Part shown: positions 54,513-63,313 of the stretch, piece by piece | Layout of the letters: each line of letters starts with the position of its first letter | Position numbering within the stretch: position 1 is the first letter of the stretch | Program-made: the position numbers and the translations under genes | From: Planctomycetota bacterium | Lineage (GTDB): Bacteria > Planctomycetota > GCA-2746535 | Length of the DNA: 64,000 bases | Direction of reading: 5' to 3' | Assembly: GCA_002746535.1 (NCBI GenBank) | Contig: NVWA01000008.1 | Coordinates: 115,813-179,812 of the forward strand | The notes under the pieces: generated by a model | The model's input: only the letters and a program-made list of their open reading frames with translations | Told to the model about the DNA's origin: nothing | Database searches by the model: none

Positions 54513-55733
54513 TCATTTTTGAAAACGTTTAGCTACTTTATATACCGCTGATGATATAAGTTCTATATCTTCTTTTGTAAATGATTCTTTTATTGGGAAA
54601 TTAATCGCTGTTTCTAGAACTTCTTCTGCGATAGGGCAAAGGCCTTTTTCATAGGTTATTTTCTTTTGCGATATTATCTCAGCTGGCCAAACATTACCTG
54701 GAAAGAAGTTTTTCTCGGTAAAAAGTTTTTCCAGATAAATGACTTGTGGAATATAGCCACTAGATGCTGGTACGCCTTCTTCTGATAGTGCTTTGCAAAA
54801 CTCATTGCGTGTGCAGGTGATTTCTTCTGGTTTAATACGCATCATATAAAACCAGTAGGTACATTCGTTTCCTTCTTCAACTTTATGAGGTGTCAAGCAA
54901 TCGATACTTTCTATTTGACTTGTTAAAAGATCTCCTAAATAGTTTCTTTTTTCGGTTATACCAGTTAGTTTTCCCATTTGTGCAATACCTACTGCTGACT
55001 GAAGTTCTGAAATCCGATAACAAGGTGCGAGTGCTTCAAGACGTACTCCCGTTTGATGCCGATCATAAAATTTATCAAGGTAGTTGTGAGATCTTATATA
55101 GTCGTTTTCATTATGCGAAATCAAAAAGCCACCATCACCACATGAAATATGCTTGTAAGCATTCATCGAGAAACATCCATACGTGCCAAGGGTTCCAGCC
55201 TTATGACCTCTGTAAGTAGCATTGTAGGATTGAGCAACGTCTTCTACGATGGGAATATTGTTTTTTTTACTCAACTCAAGTATTTCATCCATTTGACAAG
55301 GATTACCTGCTAAGTGAACAACAATAATAGCGCGAGTTCTATAGGTGATTTGTTTCTCAATAGTTTCGGCGGTCATATTGTATGTATGGGGATCTACATC
55401 AGCAAAAATAGGAATTAAATTTTGATATAATAAACCAATGATTGATCCAATGTCAGTTATAGGCGGTACGATAACTTCATAACCAGGTTCAATTTCTAAG
55501 CTAGCAATAGCAGCATGGATTGCTGCAGTTCCAGATGAGGCTGTAGCAACGTAATTTGCATTAAAATATTTTTTTACGACCTCGCAAAACTGTTTTGTTT
55601 TTAGACCGTTTGCATAAAAAAGATCATCGCTTTCTATGGCTTCAATAACTTCTTTAATTTCTTCTTTGCCATATTTTCTATCAATTGAGAAAGTTTTTTT
55701 AGTTTCTTTCTTGGCCAGGCTTTTTGAAATCAT
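54513..55733 (-). CDS. DegT/DnrJ/EryC1/StrS-family PLP aminotransferase
   Basis: 406 residues. The PLP lysine is in SMNAYKHISCGDGGFLISH, preceded by VEDVAQSYNATYRGHKAGT; SSGTAAIHAAI binds the cofactor phosphate. The family makes amino sugars or, in some catabolic loci, acts as inositol or keto-sugar aminotransferase. It is about 120 bp upstream (in its own direction) of the ceramidase-like gene and divergent from the regulator at 55911. Confidence 0.88.
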   Translation of the reverse strand: MISKSLAKKETKKTFSIDRKYGKEEIKEVIEAIESDDLFYANGLKTKQFCEVVKKYFNANYVATASSGTAAIHAAIASLEIEPGYEVIVPPITDIGSIIGLLYQNLIPIFADVDPHTYNMTAETIEKQITYRTRAIIVVHLAGNPCQMDEILELSKKNNIPIVEDVAQSYNATYRGHKAGTLGTYGCFSMNAYKHISCGDGGFLISHNENDYIRSHNYLDKFYDRHQTGVRLEALAPCYRISELQSAVGIAQMGKLTGITEKRNYLGDLLTSQIESIDCLTPHKVEEGNECTYWFYMMRIKPEEITCTRNEFCKALSEEGVPASSGYIPQVIYLEKLFTEKNFFPGNVWPAEIISQKKITYEKGLCPIAEEVLETAINFPIKESFTKEDIELISSAVYKVAKRFQK

Positions 55734-55862
55734 GTCATTTCCTTATCATTTGAATAGGGTTTGTCTCTTATTATTAAAATGGTAAAGCAATGGCGATACC
55801 GAGCAATTATCAGCAAATAATAGAGCAATTTATCGAATTTATGATATTTAAACTGTTATTAG

Positions 55863-55889
55863 TTGACGAAATATCATCATTTATATAAT
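55863..55889 (+). promoter_or_regulatory. Possible sigma70-type promoter of the pseudo-receiver regulator
   Basis: TTGACG (55863-55868) and TATAAT (55884-55889) with a 15-bp spacer, 22 bp before the start codon at 55911. The spacer is short, so the call is tentative. Confidence 0.35.
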
Positions 55890-55910
55890 AAATAATCATA
55901 TCTATTAACA

Positions 55911-57311
55911 ATGAGCGATTTATCTATGAACAAAATTTTGATCTTTGGAACTTATCCAGAAGATGTTTACGCAAATATGCGAGAATCAAAATTCTTTTTT
56001 ATTCACCATCATGATGCAAAAAATATTGAAGAGATCCTTCAAGATGAATCCTTTGAATTGATTGTCCTTAGTATTCGCATGAAGGGACGAGATGGAATTA
56101 ATATTTTAGAAGTCATCAAAAACTTAGATGTTGATATACCTGTTATTATTACAACTGGGATTGATGAACCAAAAACAATCGTAAAGGCTATGAGGTTAGG
56201 TGCTTCTGATTATATCATAGAACCATTTGAATTTCCTCTTCTGGAACTTGCCATTGATGAAAATGTAAAAAAGCTTATTCAAAAACGTAAAGTAAATTAT
56301 CTTGAACAACAAGTTTCTCGATCTATTAATAAACATCATGTATCTAGATCAGCAGTCATGCAAAGTTTGTTGGAACAAGTTAAGCAATTAAGTGGGGCGA
56401 TAACAAATATACTAATTACGGGAGAAAGTGGAACAGGTAAAGGTGAGCTTGCTAGACAAATTCATCAAAGCGGTTCAAGACCTCGAGGACCCTTTGTAGA
56501 TATAAATTGTGGCGCTATTCCAGAATCGCTTTTAGAGAGTGAACTGTTCGGTCATGAAATAGGATCCTTTACGGGTGCACATCAAACCAGAAGGGGTGTA
56601 TTTGAATTGGCTCAGTCAGGTACATTATTCCTAGATGAGATAGGAGTGATCAATGAAAACTTTCAAGTTAAATTATTAAAAGTTCTAGAAGAAAAAAAAT
56701 TCAGAAGAGTGGGTGGTCAAAAAGATATTCATCTAGATGTACAAATTATTACCGCTACAAATATAGAATTGAAGGATGCCGTAAAAGAGGGCACTTTTCG
56801 AGAAGATCTTTTTTATAGAATTAATGTTTTGGAGTATGAAATACCACCTTTGCGTGATCGAATAGAAGATCTTCAATCTTTTACAAGATTTTTTCTTGAA
56901 AATTATAGCATTGAGTTTCGCAAAGGTATGGTCGGTATCTCTAAAGAAGTTCTCAAAGTATTCGCTGAATATTCATGGCCCGGTAATATTCGTGAATTAA
57001 AGAATGTCCTTGAGAGAGCTGTATTGTTATGTCAAGATGGCATGATAGAAAAAGCCTTGTTGCCAGCGGTATTGTTTTCAAACAATGTATCCAAGAAAAT
57101 ATTAAAAAAAACAGATTCAATTATTAATGATGACGATTCAGATTCAATTGAAAAGGGAATGCATCTGGATGACTTTTTGCATCAACAAGAAATAAAGATT
57201 ATTGAAAAGTATCTTTGGAAAAATCGTTGGAACAAAACAAAAACGGCTTTTGATTTAGGTTTGAAAAGAACAACATTAGAAAGTCGTTTAAAAAAATTCA
57301 ATATCAATTGA
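55911..57311 (+). CDS. Sigma54 activator with a degenerate (pseudo-)receiver domain
   Basis: 466 residues. The receiver fold is recognisable, but the phospho-accepting Asp is Ser (IVLSIRMKGRDG), the N-terminal acidic pair is missing (ILIFGTYPED) and the Lys-Pro motif is IIEPFEF. The AAA+ domain is normal: GESGTGKGELARQIH, GSFTGAH and LFLDEIGVI; a Fis HTH (NKTKTAFDLGLKRTTLESRL) ends it. Control by phosphorylation is thus unlikely; a ligand or partner may act on the receiver fold. ATG 55926 is an alternative start. It is followed by the amidohydrolase gene after 86 bp. Confidence 0.82.
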   Translation: MSDLSMNKILIFGTYPEDVYANMRESKFFFIHHHDAKNIEEILQDESFELIVLSIRMKGRDGINILEVIKNLDVDIPVIITTGIDEPKTIVKAMRLGASDYIIEPFEFPLLELAIDENVKKLIQKRKVNYLEQQVSRSINKHHVSRSAVMQSLLEQVKQLSGAITNILITGESGTGKGELARQIHQSGSRPRGPFVDINCGAIPESLLESELFGHEIGSFTGAHQTRRGVFELAQSGTLFLDEIGVINENFQVKLLKVLEEKKFRRVGGQKDIHLDVQIITATNIELKDAVKEGTFREDLFYRINVLEYEIPPLRDRIEDLQSFTRFFLENYSIEFRKGMVGISKEVLKVFAEYSWPGNIRELKNVLERAVLLCQDGMIEKALLPAVLFSNNVSKKILKKTDSIINDDDSDSIEKGMHLDDFLHQQEIKIIEKYLWKNRWNKTKTAFDLGLKRTTLESRLKKFNIN

Positions 57312-57397
57312 TTTAATAAATTGTAGAAATACTTTTGTTTATGTAATTAATACTATAAGATGAATTCTCTATTCAATAACCATTTTTGGAATTAACC

Positions 57398-59005
57398 ATG
57401 ACTATTTTATTTGATGCTTTTGTTAGATTTGGTCCACGTGCTGCTAAGCACCTCCATCACGCTTGGAAGCTAGAGGATGTTTTAGGTGAAATGGAACACT
57501 GTTCAATTTCTGGTGCCCTTGTTACAAATACTCAATGTACTCAATATGATGCCATGTATTCCAATCTTAAGTTGAGTGATGAGTTAGAGAAATATGATCA
57601 CCTGTTTGCTTTGTGGAATATTGTTCCACCTCATAATTTAGAAATTCCACCATTGGATGAGTTTCTAAAAATTGCCAATCAAAAAGATGTGAGAGCTTTT
57701 ACCATTGCTCCTAAAACAAATAATTGGGATGTAAAATCTGAAACACAGATAGATTTCTTTAAAGGATTAGAGAAGCATGGAGCGCCAATATTTATTGAGA
57801 AAGGCGATATTGAATGGCAAGATCTTGAGTATGTTTTGAATACTTTTTCTAAACTTAATATTGTATTGACTGGTGCTAAGTGGACAGAACAACGAGTTTT
57901 GACACCATTATTGTTTAATTTCAAAAACATTCATATTACCTTTGATAAATACCAAGTGCATTATGGCCTTGAATGGTTAACCGAAAACAAATTGACTAGT
58001 CAATTGCTTTTTGGAACGAATGCTCCTGAAATGTCTATGGGTGCCCACCGATGTTTTCTAGATTATGCGGATATTTCAAAGGAAGATAAGGAAGCTATTG
58101 CATGGGGAAATCTTTCTCGTTTATTAAAAGGTGCCAAGCCACCTAGAGAAATTGAAAATAAAAATGAAGATGAAATAATGAAAGAAGCTCGAGCAGGAAA
58201 ACCTCTATCTTGTAAATTGATTGATATGCATGTTCATATGTTGCACGAGGGTTTAAATGGTGGTGGTGGGAGTTGCGCTATATATAAGGGTGGACCCAAA
58301 GGAATCTTAGCTCTAATGAAACGTTTAGGTTATGACTATGCCGGTATTATGAGTTGGAATGGAGTCGTCTCTTGTGATAGTCTTGGTGGTAATGAATGTG
58401 TAGTTGAGGCATTAGAAACTTTTAAAGAACCTTTTTATGGATTGGCAAATTTTGATCCTGTACATTATACCCAAGAAGAGTTAGCAGATTTAATTCCAAC
58501 TTTCTATAAAAATCATCCTCGCTTTATTGGGATGAAACCTTATTGGCTTTATGGGAAACGGTATGACGATCCGCTTTATGATGTATGGTGGAAATATGGT
58601 AGTTCAAGAAAAATGTATGGCCTAATGCATAGGACAACAAATGATTATTCTGAAATAGAAAACCTAGCAAAAAGATATCCGGATATAACCTGGCTTATTG
58701 CCCATTGTGGTGCAAATTATGATGTTGCTGATGGTGCTATTGAAGTCATGAAAAAATTCTCGAATGTTTTTGCTGAGATTACGTTGACACCAGTTACTTT
58801 TGGTGTGATTGATTATCTTGTGAAGCATATTGGGCCAGAGCGTATTATTTATGGAACTGATTTGCCGATGCGTGATCCTAGGCAGCAACTTGGTTGGGTT
58901 ATTTACTCACGAATACCCGTTGAACAGAAAAAAATGATTCTTGGTGAAAATGCTGAAAGAATTATCAGTAGGGTTTTACCTCATACATGTTGGGCAGGCG
59001 AATAA
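57398..59005 (+). CDS. Tandem amidohydrolase-family protein (inactive plus active half)
   Basis: 535 residues made of two amidohydrolase-2-like (TIM-barrel) halves. The C-terminal half (from about 275) has the metal HxH in LIDMHVHMLHEG, His in LIAHCGANY and Asp in IIYGTDLPMRDP. The N-terminal half has the same layout, with LLFGTNAPEMSMGAH near its end, but lacks the HxH (FDAFVRFG) and has Asn for Asp. ATG 57398 is used; TTTTGGA precedes it. The substrate is unknown. The last codons are copied inversely downstream at 59244-59262. Confidence 0.8.
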   Translation: MTILFDAFVRFGPRAAKHLHHAWKLEDVLGEMEHCSISGALVTNTQCTQYDAMYSNLKLSDELEKYDHLFALWNIVPPHNLEIPPLDEFLKIANQKDVRAFTIAPKTNNWDVKSETQIDFFKGLEKHGAPIFIEKGDIEWQDLEYVLNTFSKLNIVLTGAKWTEQRVLTPLLFNFKNIHITFDKYQVHYGLEWLTENKLTSQLLFGTNAPEMSMGAHRCFLDYADISKEDKEAIAWGNLSRLLKGAKPPREIENKNEDEIMKEARAGKPLSCKLIDMHVHMLHEGLNGGGGSCAIYKGGPKGILALMKRLGYDYAGIMSWNGVVSCDSLGGNECVVEALETFKEPFYGLANFDPVHYTQEELADLIPTFYKNHPRFIGMKPYWLYGKRYDDPLYDVWWKYGSSRKMYGLMHRTTNDYSEIENLAKRYPDITWLIAHCGANYDVADGAIEVMKKFSNVFAEITLTPVTFGVIDYLVKHIGPERIIYGTDLPMRDPRQQLGWVIYSRIPVEQKKMILGENAERIISRVLPHTCWAGE

Positions 59006-59262
59006 GAACTAATTGCCCTAAAATAGGCGTCAGCCGTAGGTTGGCGGTGAGGCACGAACCCCAACATTTTCATGCAAATATTGAAATGATTCTAAATTGT
59101 TCAGCAATTATTAACATCACTAAGATTTAAACTGTACGACAAAAGCCTACTAGGGATCAATTGACTTAACTATTGTGAAATGTTGGGGTTCGTGCCTCAC
59201 CGCCAACCTACGGCTGACGCCCAATTATTTTCGAATTAATTGCTCTTATTCGCCTGCCCAAC
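58989..59262. repeat. Long inverted repeat including the 3' end of the amidohydrolase gene
   Basis: Arms 59026-59069 and 59178-59221 are perfect 44-bp reverse complements around a 108-bp spacer. Further out, 58989-59007 (the last codons and stop of the gene, GTTGGGCAGGCGAATAAGA) is repeated inversely at 59244-59262, with diverged sequence between. The inner arm is much richer in G+C than the region. It could form a cruciform or a very stable RNA hairpin. Confidence 0.8.
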
Positions 59263-59285
59263 TTTTATGGTGGGTACAACTATTG

Positions 59286-59333
59286 CGCTACGCGGAATGT
59301 GATTCCAGTACTCCTCCTTTAAAAGGAGGAGAG
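59286..59333. repeat. REP-like repeat element, copy 2 (partial)
   Basis: CGCTACGCGGAATGTGATTC, then AGTACTC, TCCTT and AAAAGGAG, is nearly identical to 51715-51762. The 5' hairpin part of copy 1 is absent. The CTCCTTTAAAAGGAG hairpin at its end lies at the 3' side of the sulfatase gene on the opposite strand. Confidence 0.6.
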
Positions 59334-59375
59334 CTTATCAGGACTCTAATGTAAGCATTACATTTTGAGATTAAA

Positions 59376-60890
59376 TCAAACTAGTTCATGTTCAGGAATA
59401 TCGCCAATAGCTAACATTTTGGCATTTAGTTTTTCAGTTGTTTCTTTAATTATATCTGAATAGGCGGGGTCATTGTAAACATTAAAAAGTTCTAAAGGAT
59501 CTTTTTCTAAATCAAAAAGCTCCCATTCCTTTTCTTCGAAATCTGCTGGTCTTGCTCCGTCTTCTCCTAAATCTTCATTGTACCAATAGATTAACTTATA
59601 TTTATCTGTTCGGATTCCGTAATGAGCATAGGCATTGTGACAATCATCTTGATTCATCCAATAGCGATGATAAGCAACATCTGTCCAATCTTTTGGTGTG
59701 TTTCCTTGAAGATTATTTCTGAAGCTTTCACCTTGCATGTAATTGGGCGTTTTTAAGCCGGCGTAATCCAGCCAAGTAGGGGCAAAGTCAACATTGCAGG
59801 TCATGTCTTTATTGACACTACCAGCTTTAATTTCTTTAGGATACTTAATTAAGAAAGGCATTTGAAAACTTTCTTCATAAATAAAGCGTTTGTCAAACCA
59901 ACCATGTTCACCTAAATAAAATCCCTGATCTGAGGTATAGATTACGATTGTATTTTCAGTCAAATTATTTTCGTCGAGATAATCAAGCATACGACCAACA
60001 TTTTCATCTATTGAATGTACGGTTTGTAAGTATTTCCTGATATAACGTTGATATTTCCATTTTTTTAATTCGTCTTGAGTTTTAAACGTAAACTTTTCAC
60101 CTGTAAGTGCACAACGTAAATAGAAATTAGTAAGATCTTTAGGGAATGGTACTGATTGACTGTTGCCACAAGAAGTTTTGCCTGTATGTTCAGGTAATTT
60201 AACAAGGTCAAGGTCGACATAGCTTAAATCTTCCGAGATACGCATTTTGGCTTCAGCAGCGGCTTTTGCTCTATTAGCATAATCATCATCAAAAGTTTCT
60301 GGTATAGGGATATCCATATTATTATACAATTGACGATGTTCTGGTTTAGGATCAAATGGTCGATGAGGTGCTTTATGATGACACATTAAAAAGAATGGTT
60401 TTTCTGTATCTCTTTTATCTAACCAGTTGAGACATTTATCCGTTATAATATCTGTTACATATCCCTCTTCAGTTTTGACTTCACCCATTTCATGAAATAC
60501 TGGTTTGTGATAAATACCTTGCCCAGGTAATACAGACCAATAGTCAAAACCAGTAGGGCAATGTTTAGGCCCAGTTCCAAGATGCCATTTGCCAACCATA
60601 GCAGTTTGATAGCCACCTTGTTTTAAATGTTTTGCAACATTAGGTAATCTATTATCAATGTGAGTATTTAGAGTTGTCACACGATTTATGTGATTGTGAG
60701 TTCCCGTAAGGATTGCTGCCCTAGATGGTGTGCATATAGAATTTGTTACATAGCAATGATCAAGTTTCATACCATCATTCGCGATTCGATCGATATTGGG
60801 GGTTGAGTTTATTTTACTACCATAAGCACTGATGGCATTTGCGGCATGATCATCGCTCATAATAAATAAAATGTTTGGTTGCTTTGACAT
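59376..60890 (-). CDS. Cys-type sulfatase (arylsulfatase family)
   Basis: 504 residues. The formylglycine motif is SICTPSRAAILTG (C-x-P-S-R), with N-terminal NILFIMSDDHA metal ligands, MVGKWHLG and the late IYTSDQGFYLGEHGWFDKR segment. It would hydrolyse sulfate esters, probably on a marine polysaccharide. No signal peptide is visible, so it may act on imported oligosaccharides. No maturating radical-SAM or FGE-type enzyme is in the window. Neighbouring esterase, oxygenase and amidohydrolase genes suggest one catabolic theme. Confidence 0.9.
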   Translation of the reverse strand: MSKQPNILFIMSDDHAANAISAYGSKINSTPNIDRIANDGMKLDHCYVTNSICTPSRAAILTGTHNHINRVTTLNTHIDNRLPNVAKHLKQGGYQTAMVGKWHLGTGPKHCPTGFDYWSVLPGQGIYHKPVFHEMGEVKTEEGYVTDIITDKCLNWLDKRDTEKPFFLMCHHKAPHRPFDPKPEHRQLYNNMDIPIPETFDDDYANRAKAAAEAKMRISEDLSYVDLDLVKLPEHTGKTSCGNSQSVPFPKDLTNFYLRCALTGEKFTFKTQDELKKWKYQRYIRKYLQTVHSIDENVGRMLDYLDENNLTENTIVIYTSDQGFYLGEHGWFDKRFIYEESFQMPFLIKYPKEIKAGSVNKDMTCNVDFAPTWLDYAGLKTPNYMQGESFRNNLQGNTPKDWTDVAYHRYWMNQDDCHNAYAHYGIRTDKYKLIYWYNEDLGEDGARPADFEEKEWELFDLEKDPLELFNVYNDPAYSDIIKETTEKLNAKMLAIGDIPEHELV

Positions 60891-61145
60891 GACCTCTCCT
60901 TATTATTCCGTATATAGAACTAGTTTCATATATAGAATATAGCGAAATTCAAGCTTAAATCAAGCTAAATTATTAGGTCCTAGGTTGTTGTTGAATTGCC
61001 CATTATTGGGAATTGATAGTCGTAAGATACTGTTTATAAAGTGTTTAATATGAGACTTATGGTTAGATTGTTGCCAATCATTTTAAAAACTTTTAAAGGG
61101 ATTTAGAAAATGATAATGTTTCAAAATAGACGATTAGTTTTATTT

Positions 61146-61901
61146 TTACTGTGCTATCCAACCACTATCAATATTCAAACATGATCCTGTTATAGATTTA
61201 GCTTTATCAGAAGCTAAATAAAAGATTAAATCAGATACTTCATCAGGCTGAATGATTTCATTGTTGACCGAGTTTTTCAAAAAAACTTCTTTGATAACTT
61301 CTTCTTCTTTGATACCCCTTGTTTTTGCTTGGGCTTGAATTTGTTTGTCTACTAAAGGTGTTTGAACATATGCAGGGCAAATTACATTTGCTGTAATGTT
61401 ATAAGGTCCACCTTCGATGGCAGTTGTTTTTGTTAATCCCACTAAACCATGTTTGGCACTTATGTAGGCGGCTTTATAAGGGGAAGCCACTTGTGAATGT
61501 ACTGAACCAACATTAATAATTCTACCCCATTTTTGATTTTTCATTTCCGGAAAAAAATATTTAGTTAGTAAAAATGGAGCTGTCAGTAAAACATGAATCA
61601 TTTTTTCCCACATGTCTTCTGGAAATTCATCAATAGGAGATATGTGTTGAAACCCCGCATTGTTAACTAAGATGTCGATTTTCGTAAACTGCTCGAGACA
61701 TTTATTTGATAACTCTTTGACAGCTTTAGCATCAGATAAATCGCATGGATAAAAAGATATATTTTCAGCCTGCGCTAAGTCTGAGCCATCTTGCTCATTA
61801 ATATCTGAGATGATGACGTCATAATCATTTTTCGCAAATTCAAGTGCAACTGATTTTCCAATTCCACTGGCTCCACCGGTAACTAATATCGATTTTTTCA
61901 T
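61146..61901 (-). CDS. Short-chain dehydrogenase, 3-hydroxybutyrate-dehydrogenase-like
   Basis: 251 residues: cofactor motif GGASGIGKSVALEF, NNAGFQH, catalytic Ser/Tyr/Lys with HSQVASPYKAAYISAKHG, the last being very like D-3-hydroxybutyrate dehydrogenases (VASPFKSAYVAAKHG type). It would oxidise 3-hydroxybutyrate or a related hydroxy acid with NAD. No polyhydroxybutyrate genes are near, so substrate assignment is provisional. It starts 3 bp downstream of the small secreted-protein gene on the same strand. Confidence 0.82.
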   Translation of the reverse strand: MKKSILVTGGASGIGKSVALEFAKNDYDVIISDINEQDGSDLAQAENISFYPCDLSDAKAVKELSNKCLEQFTKIDILVNNAGFQHISPIDEFPEDMWEKMIHVLLTAPFLLTKYFFPEMKNQKWGRIINVGSVHSQVASPYKAAYISAKHGLVGLTKTTAIEGGPYNITANVICPAYVQTPLVDKQIQAQAKTRGIKEEEVIKEVFLKNSVNNEIIQPDEVSDLIFYLASDKAKSITGSCLNIDSGWIAQ

Positions 61902-61904
61902 TGA

Positions 61905-62396
61905 TTACTTTTTTTCTTTAGTTTTATTTAATTTAAAACTATTTACGCAAGCAATCAATTTTACTGAAACAGTTTTCCATTGAGTTTCTTTGGCTGTACC
62001 TGTGATTAAATAGACTTTATTACCACTTTTAACGGCTTTACCATACCAATGTAAGTTAAGATTACTCATGACTCCAGCATATTCAAATGTCCAAGCATTT
62101 TCTTTAAATTCACTTTTTAAAACTTTCAGCTTATAATCTTTAAATTGGCCTAAAGTTAATTCTGAATAATTTTTTATGGTTTTAGAATATGGTTGTATGA
62201 TCAAATTTACATTGGTCATAAACCCGTCAACGGCTTTTAGTTTCATCATCAAAGGTTTTGATCCAGTGGAATCTTTGTCATCATATAGGGGAGAAATAGA
62301 AAAATCTTTATTTTTATAAATGCTTTTATTTTCATCTGCAAATAATGTTAATGATGAAGTAATGGTGACAAGTAGGATAATAATTATTGTTTTCAT
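61905..62396 (-). CDS. Small secreted protein, PsbP/DcrB-like, paralog A
   Basis: 163 residues with a signal peptide (MKTIIIILLVTITSSLTLFA). The body follows the small PsbP/DcrB-like layout: FSISPLYDD, a long strand pair ending LIIQPYSKTI, FEYAGVMSN, HWYGKAV, NKVYLITGTAKETQW and CVNSFKL. It is clearly homologous to the gene at 62642-63121, from which it differs mainly in the middle. Function unknown; likely periplasmic. Confidence 0.7.
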   Translation of the reverse strand: MKTIIIILLVTITSSLTLFADENKSIYKNKDFSISPLYDDKDSTGSKPLMMKLKAVDGFMTNVNLIIQPYSKTIKNYSELTLGQFKDYKLKVLKSEFKENAWTFEYAGVMSNLNLHWYGKAVKSGNKVYLITGTAKETQWKTVSVKLIACVNSFKLNKTKEKK

Positions 62397-62525
62397 GGTT
62401 CTCTCATTTTAGTAAAACTTTAAGTACTTTGATTTATTTTATTCAATTCGGAATGATAGCAGATGGGGATAACCAGTCAATGTTGAAAATAAGTATCAGA
62501 GCATTAATCGACTAAGGCTATTATA

Positions 62526-62637
62526 TTAAAACGAATAAATATTGTTGGCACTAGTGGAAAAGTACTTTCTATTTAATACATGGGCATGAATGCATTATTC
62601 TGGGAAAAGCATTGGACGCAAGCAAGTGACCAAGAAT
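62526..62637 (+). pseudogene. Fragment of a P-loop kinase gene (duplicate of the 63314 gene)
   Basis: TTAAAACGA, GTTGG-ACTAGTGGAA, GTACTTTCT and TTATTCTGGGAAAAG with GGACGCAAGCAAGTGACCAA line up with 63317-63459, the 5' part of the downstream kinase gene, but with an internal deletion removing the Walker A end, several substitutions and no continuation after the match. The sequence just upstream is also similar to that before the intact gene, so a whole unit was duplicated. Confidence 0.78.
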
Positions 62638-62641
62638 AAAA

Positions 62642-63121
62642 TTATTTATTTTTGTTTAATTTAAAACTATTTACACAGTCCGTTAATTTTTTTGAAACAG
62701 TTTTCCATTGAGTTTCTTTTGAAGTAGCGGTAACTAAATACATTTTATTATCCTTTTTATAGGCATTTGCATACCAATGAAAATTTATTTTTTTCATTGT
62801 GCCTGAATATTCTAATGTTAAGACATTGTCTTTAATTTCACTTTTAAGAACTTTCAGCTTTAATTTTGCGATTTGTATAACGGTTAAAGCTTGATATTCT
62901 TCTAGACTTTTGGCATACGATTGTATTGCCACATTTACATTTGGTGCAAAACCATTGGTTGTTTTCAATTTCATCATTATTAGCTCCCCACTTTGATTAT
63001 CAGAATCGTAAAGTGGAGTTATCGAAAAATCTTTATTTTTATGGATGCTTTTATTTTCTTCTGATGATAATGTCATGTTAATTATTAATGTAATAAGTAA
63101 AAAAAACATAAGATTTTTCAT
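62642..63121 (-). CDS. Small secreted protein, PsbP/DcrB-like, paralog B
   Basis: 159 residues with a signal peptide (MKNLMFFLLITLIINMTLS). It shares KSI-KNKDFSI-PLYD, HWY, and KETQWKTVS-KL--CVNSFKLN with the gene at 61905-62396. The two arose by tandem duplication together with the neighbouring kinase gene. Function unknown. It is divergent from the intact kinase gene. Confidence 0.7.
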   Translation of the reverse strand: MKNLMFFLLITLIINMTLSSEENKSIHKNKDFSITPLYDSDNQSGELIMMKLKTTNGFAPNVNVAIQSYAKSLEEYQALTVIQIAKLKLKVLKSEIKDNVLTLEYSGTMKKINFHWYANAYKKDNKMYLVTATSKETQWKTVSKKLTDCVNSFKLNKNK

Positions 63122-63313
63122 AATGGTCTCTTTTGAAACGTATTTATTAAATGAGATTTAATTTGATCCGAGATGATATCCATTTGGGATCGCCCGTCAA
63201 CATTGAAAAGAAATGAAGAGCCGAGTTGATGGATGAGATGAAGGCCTGTATATTCAAATCAATTGATTAAAATAATGAATTAAAGATTAACCAATATCTA
63301 ATGAGTGGATCAA

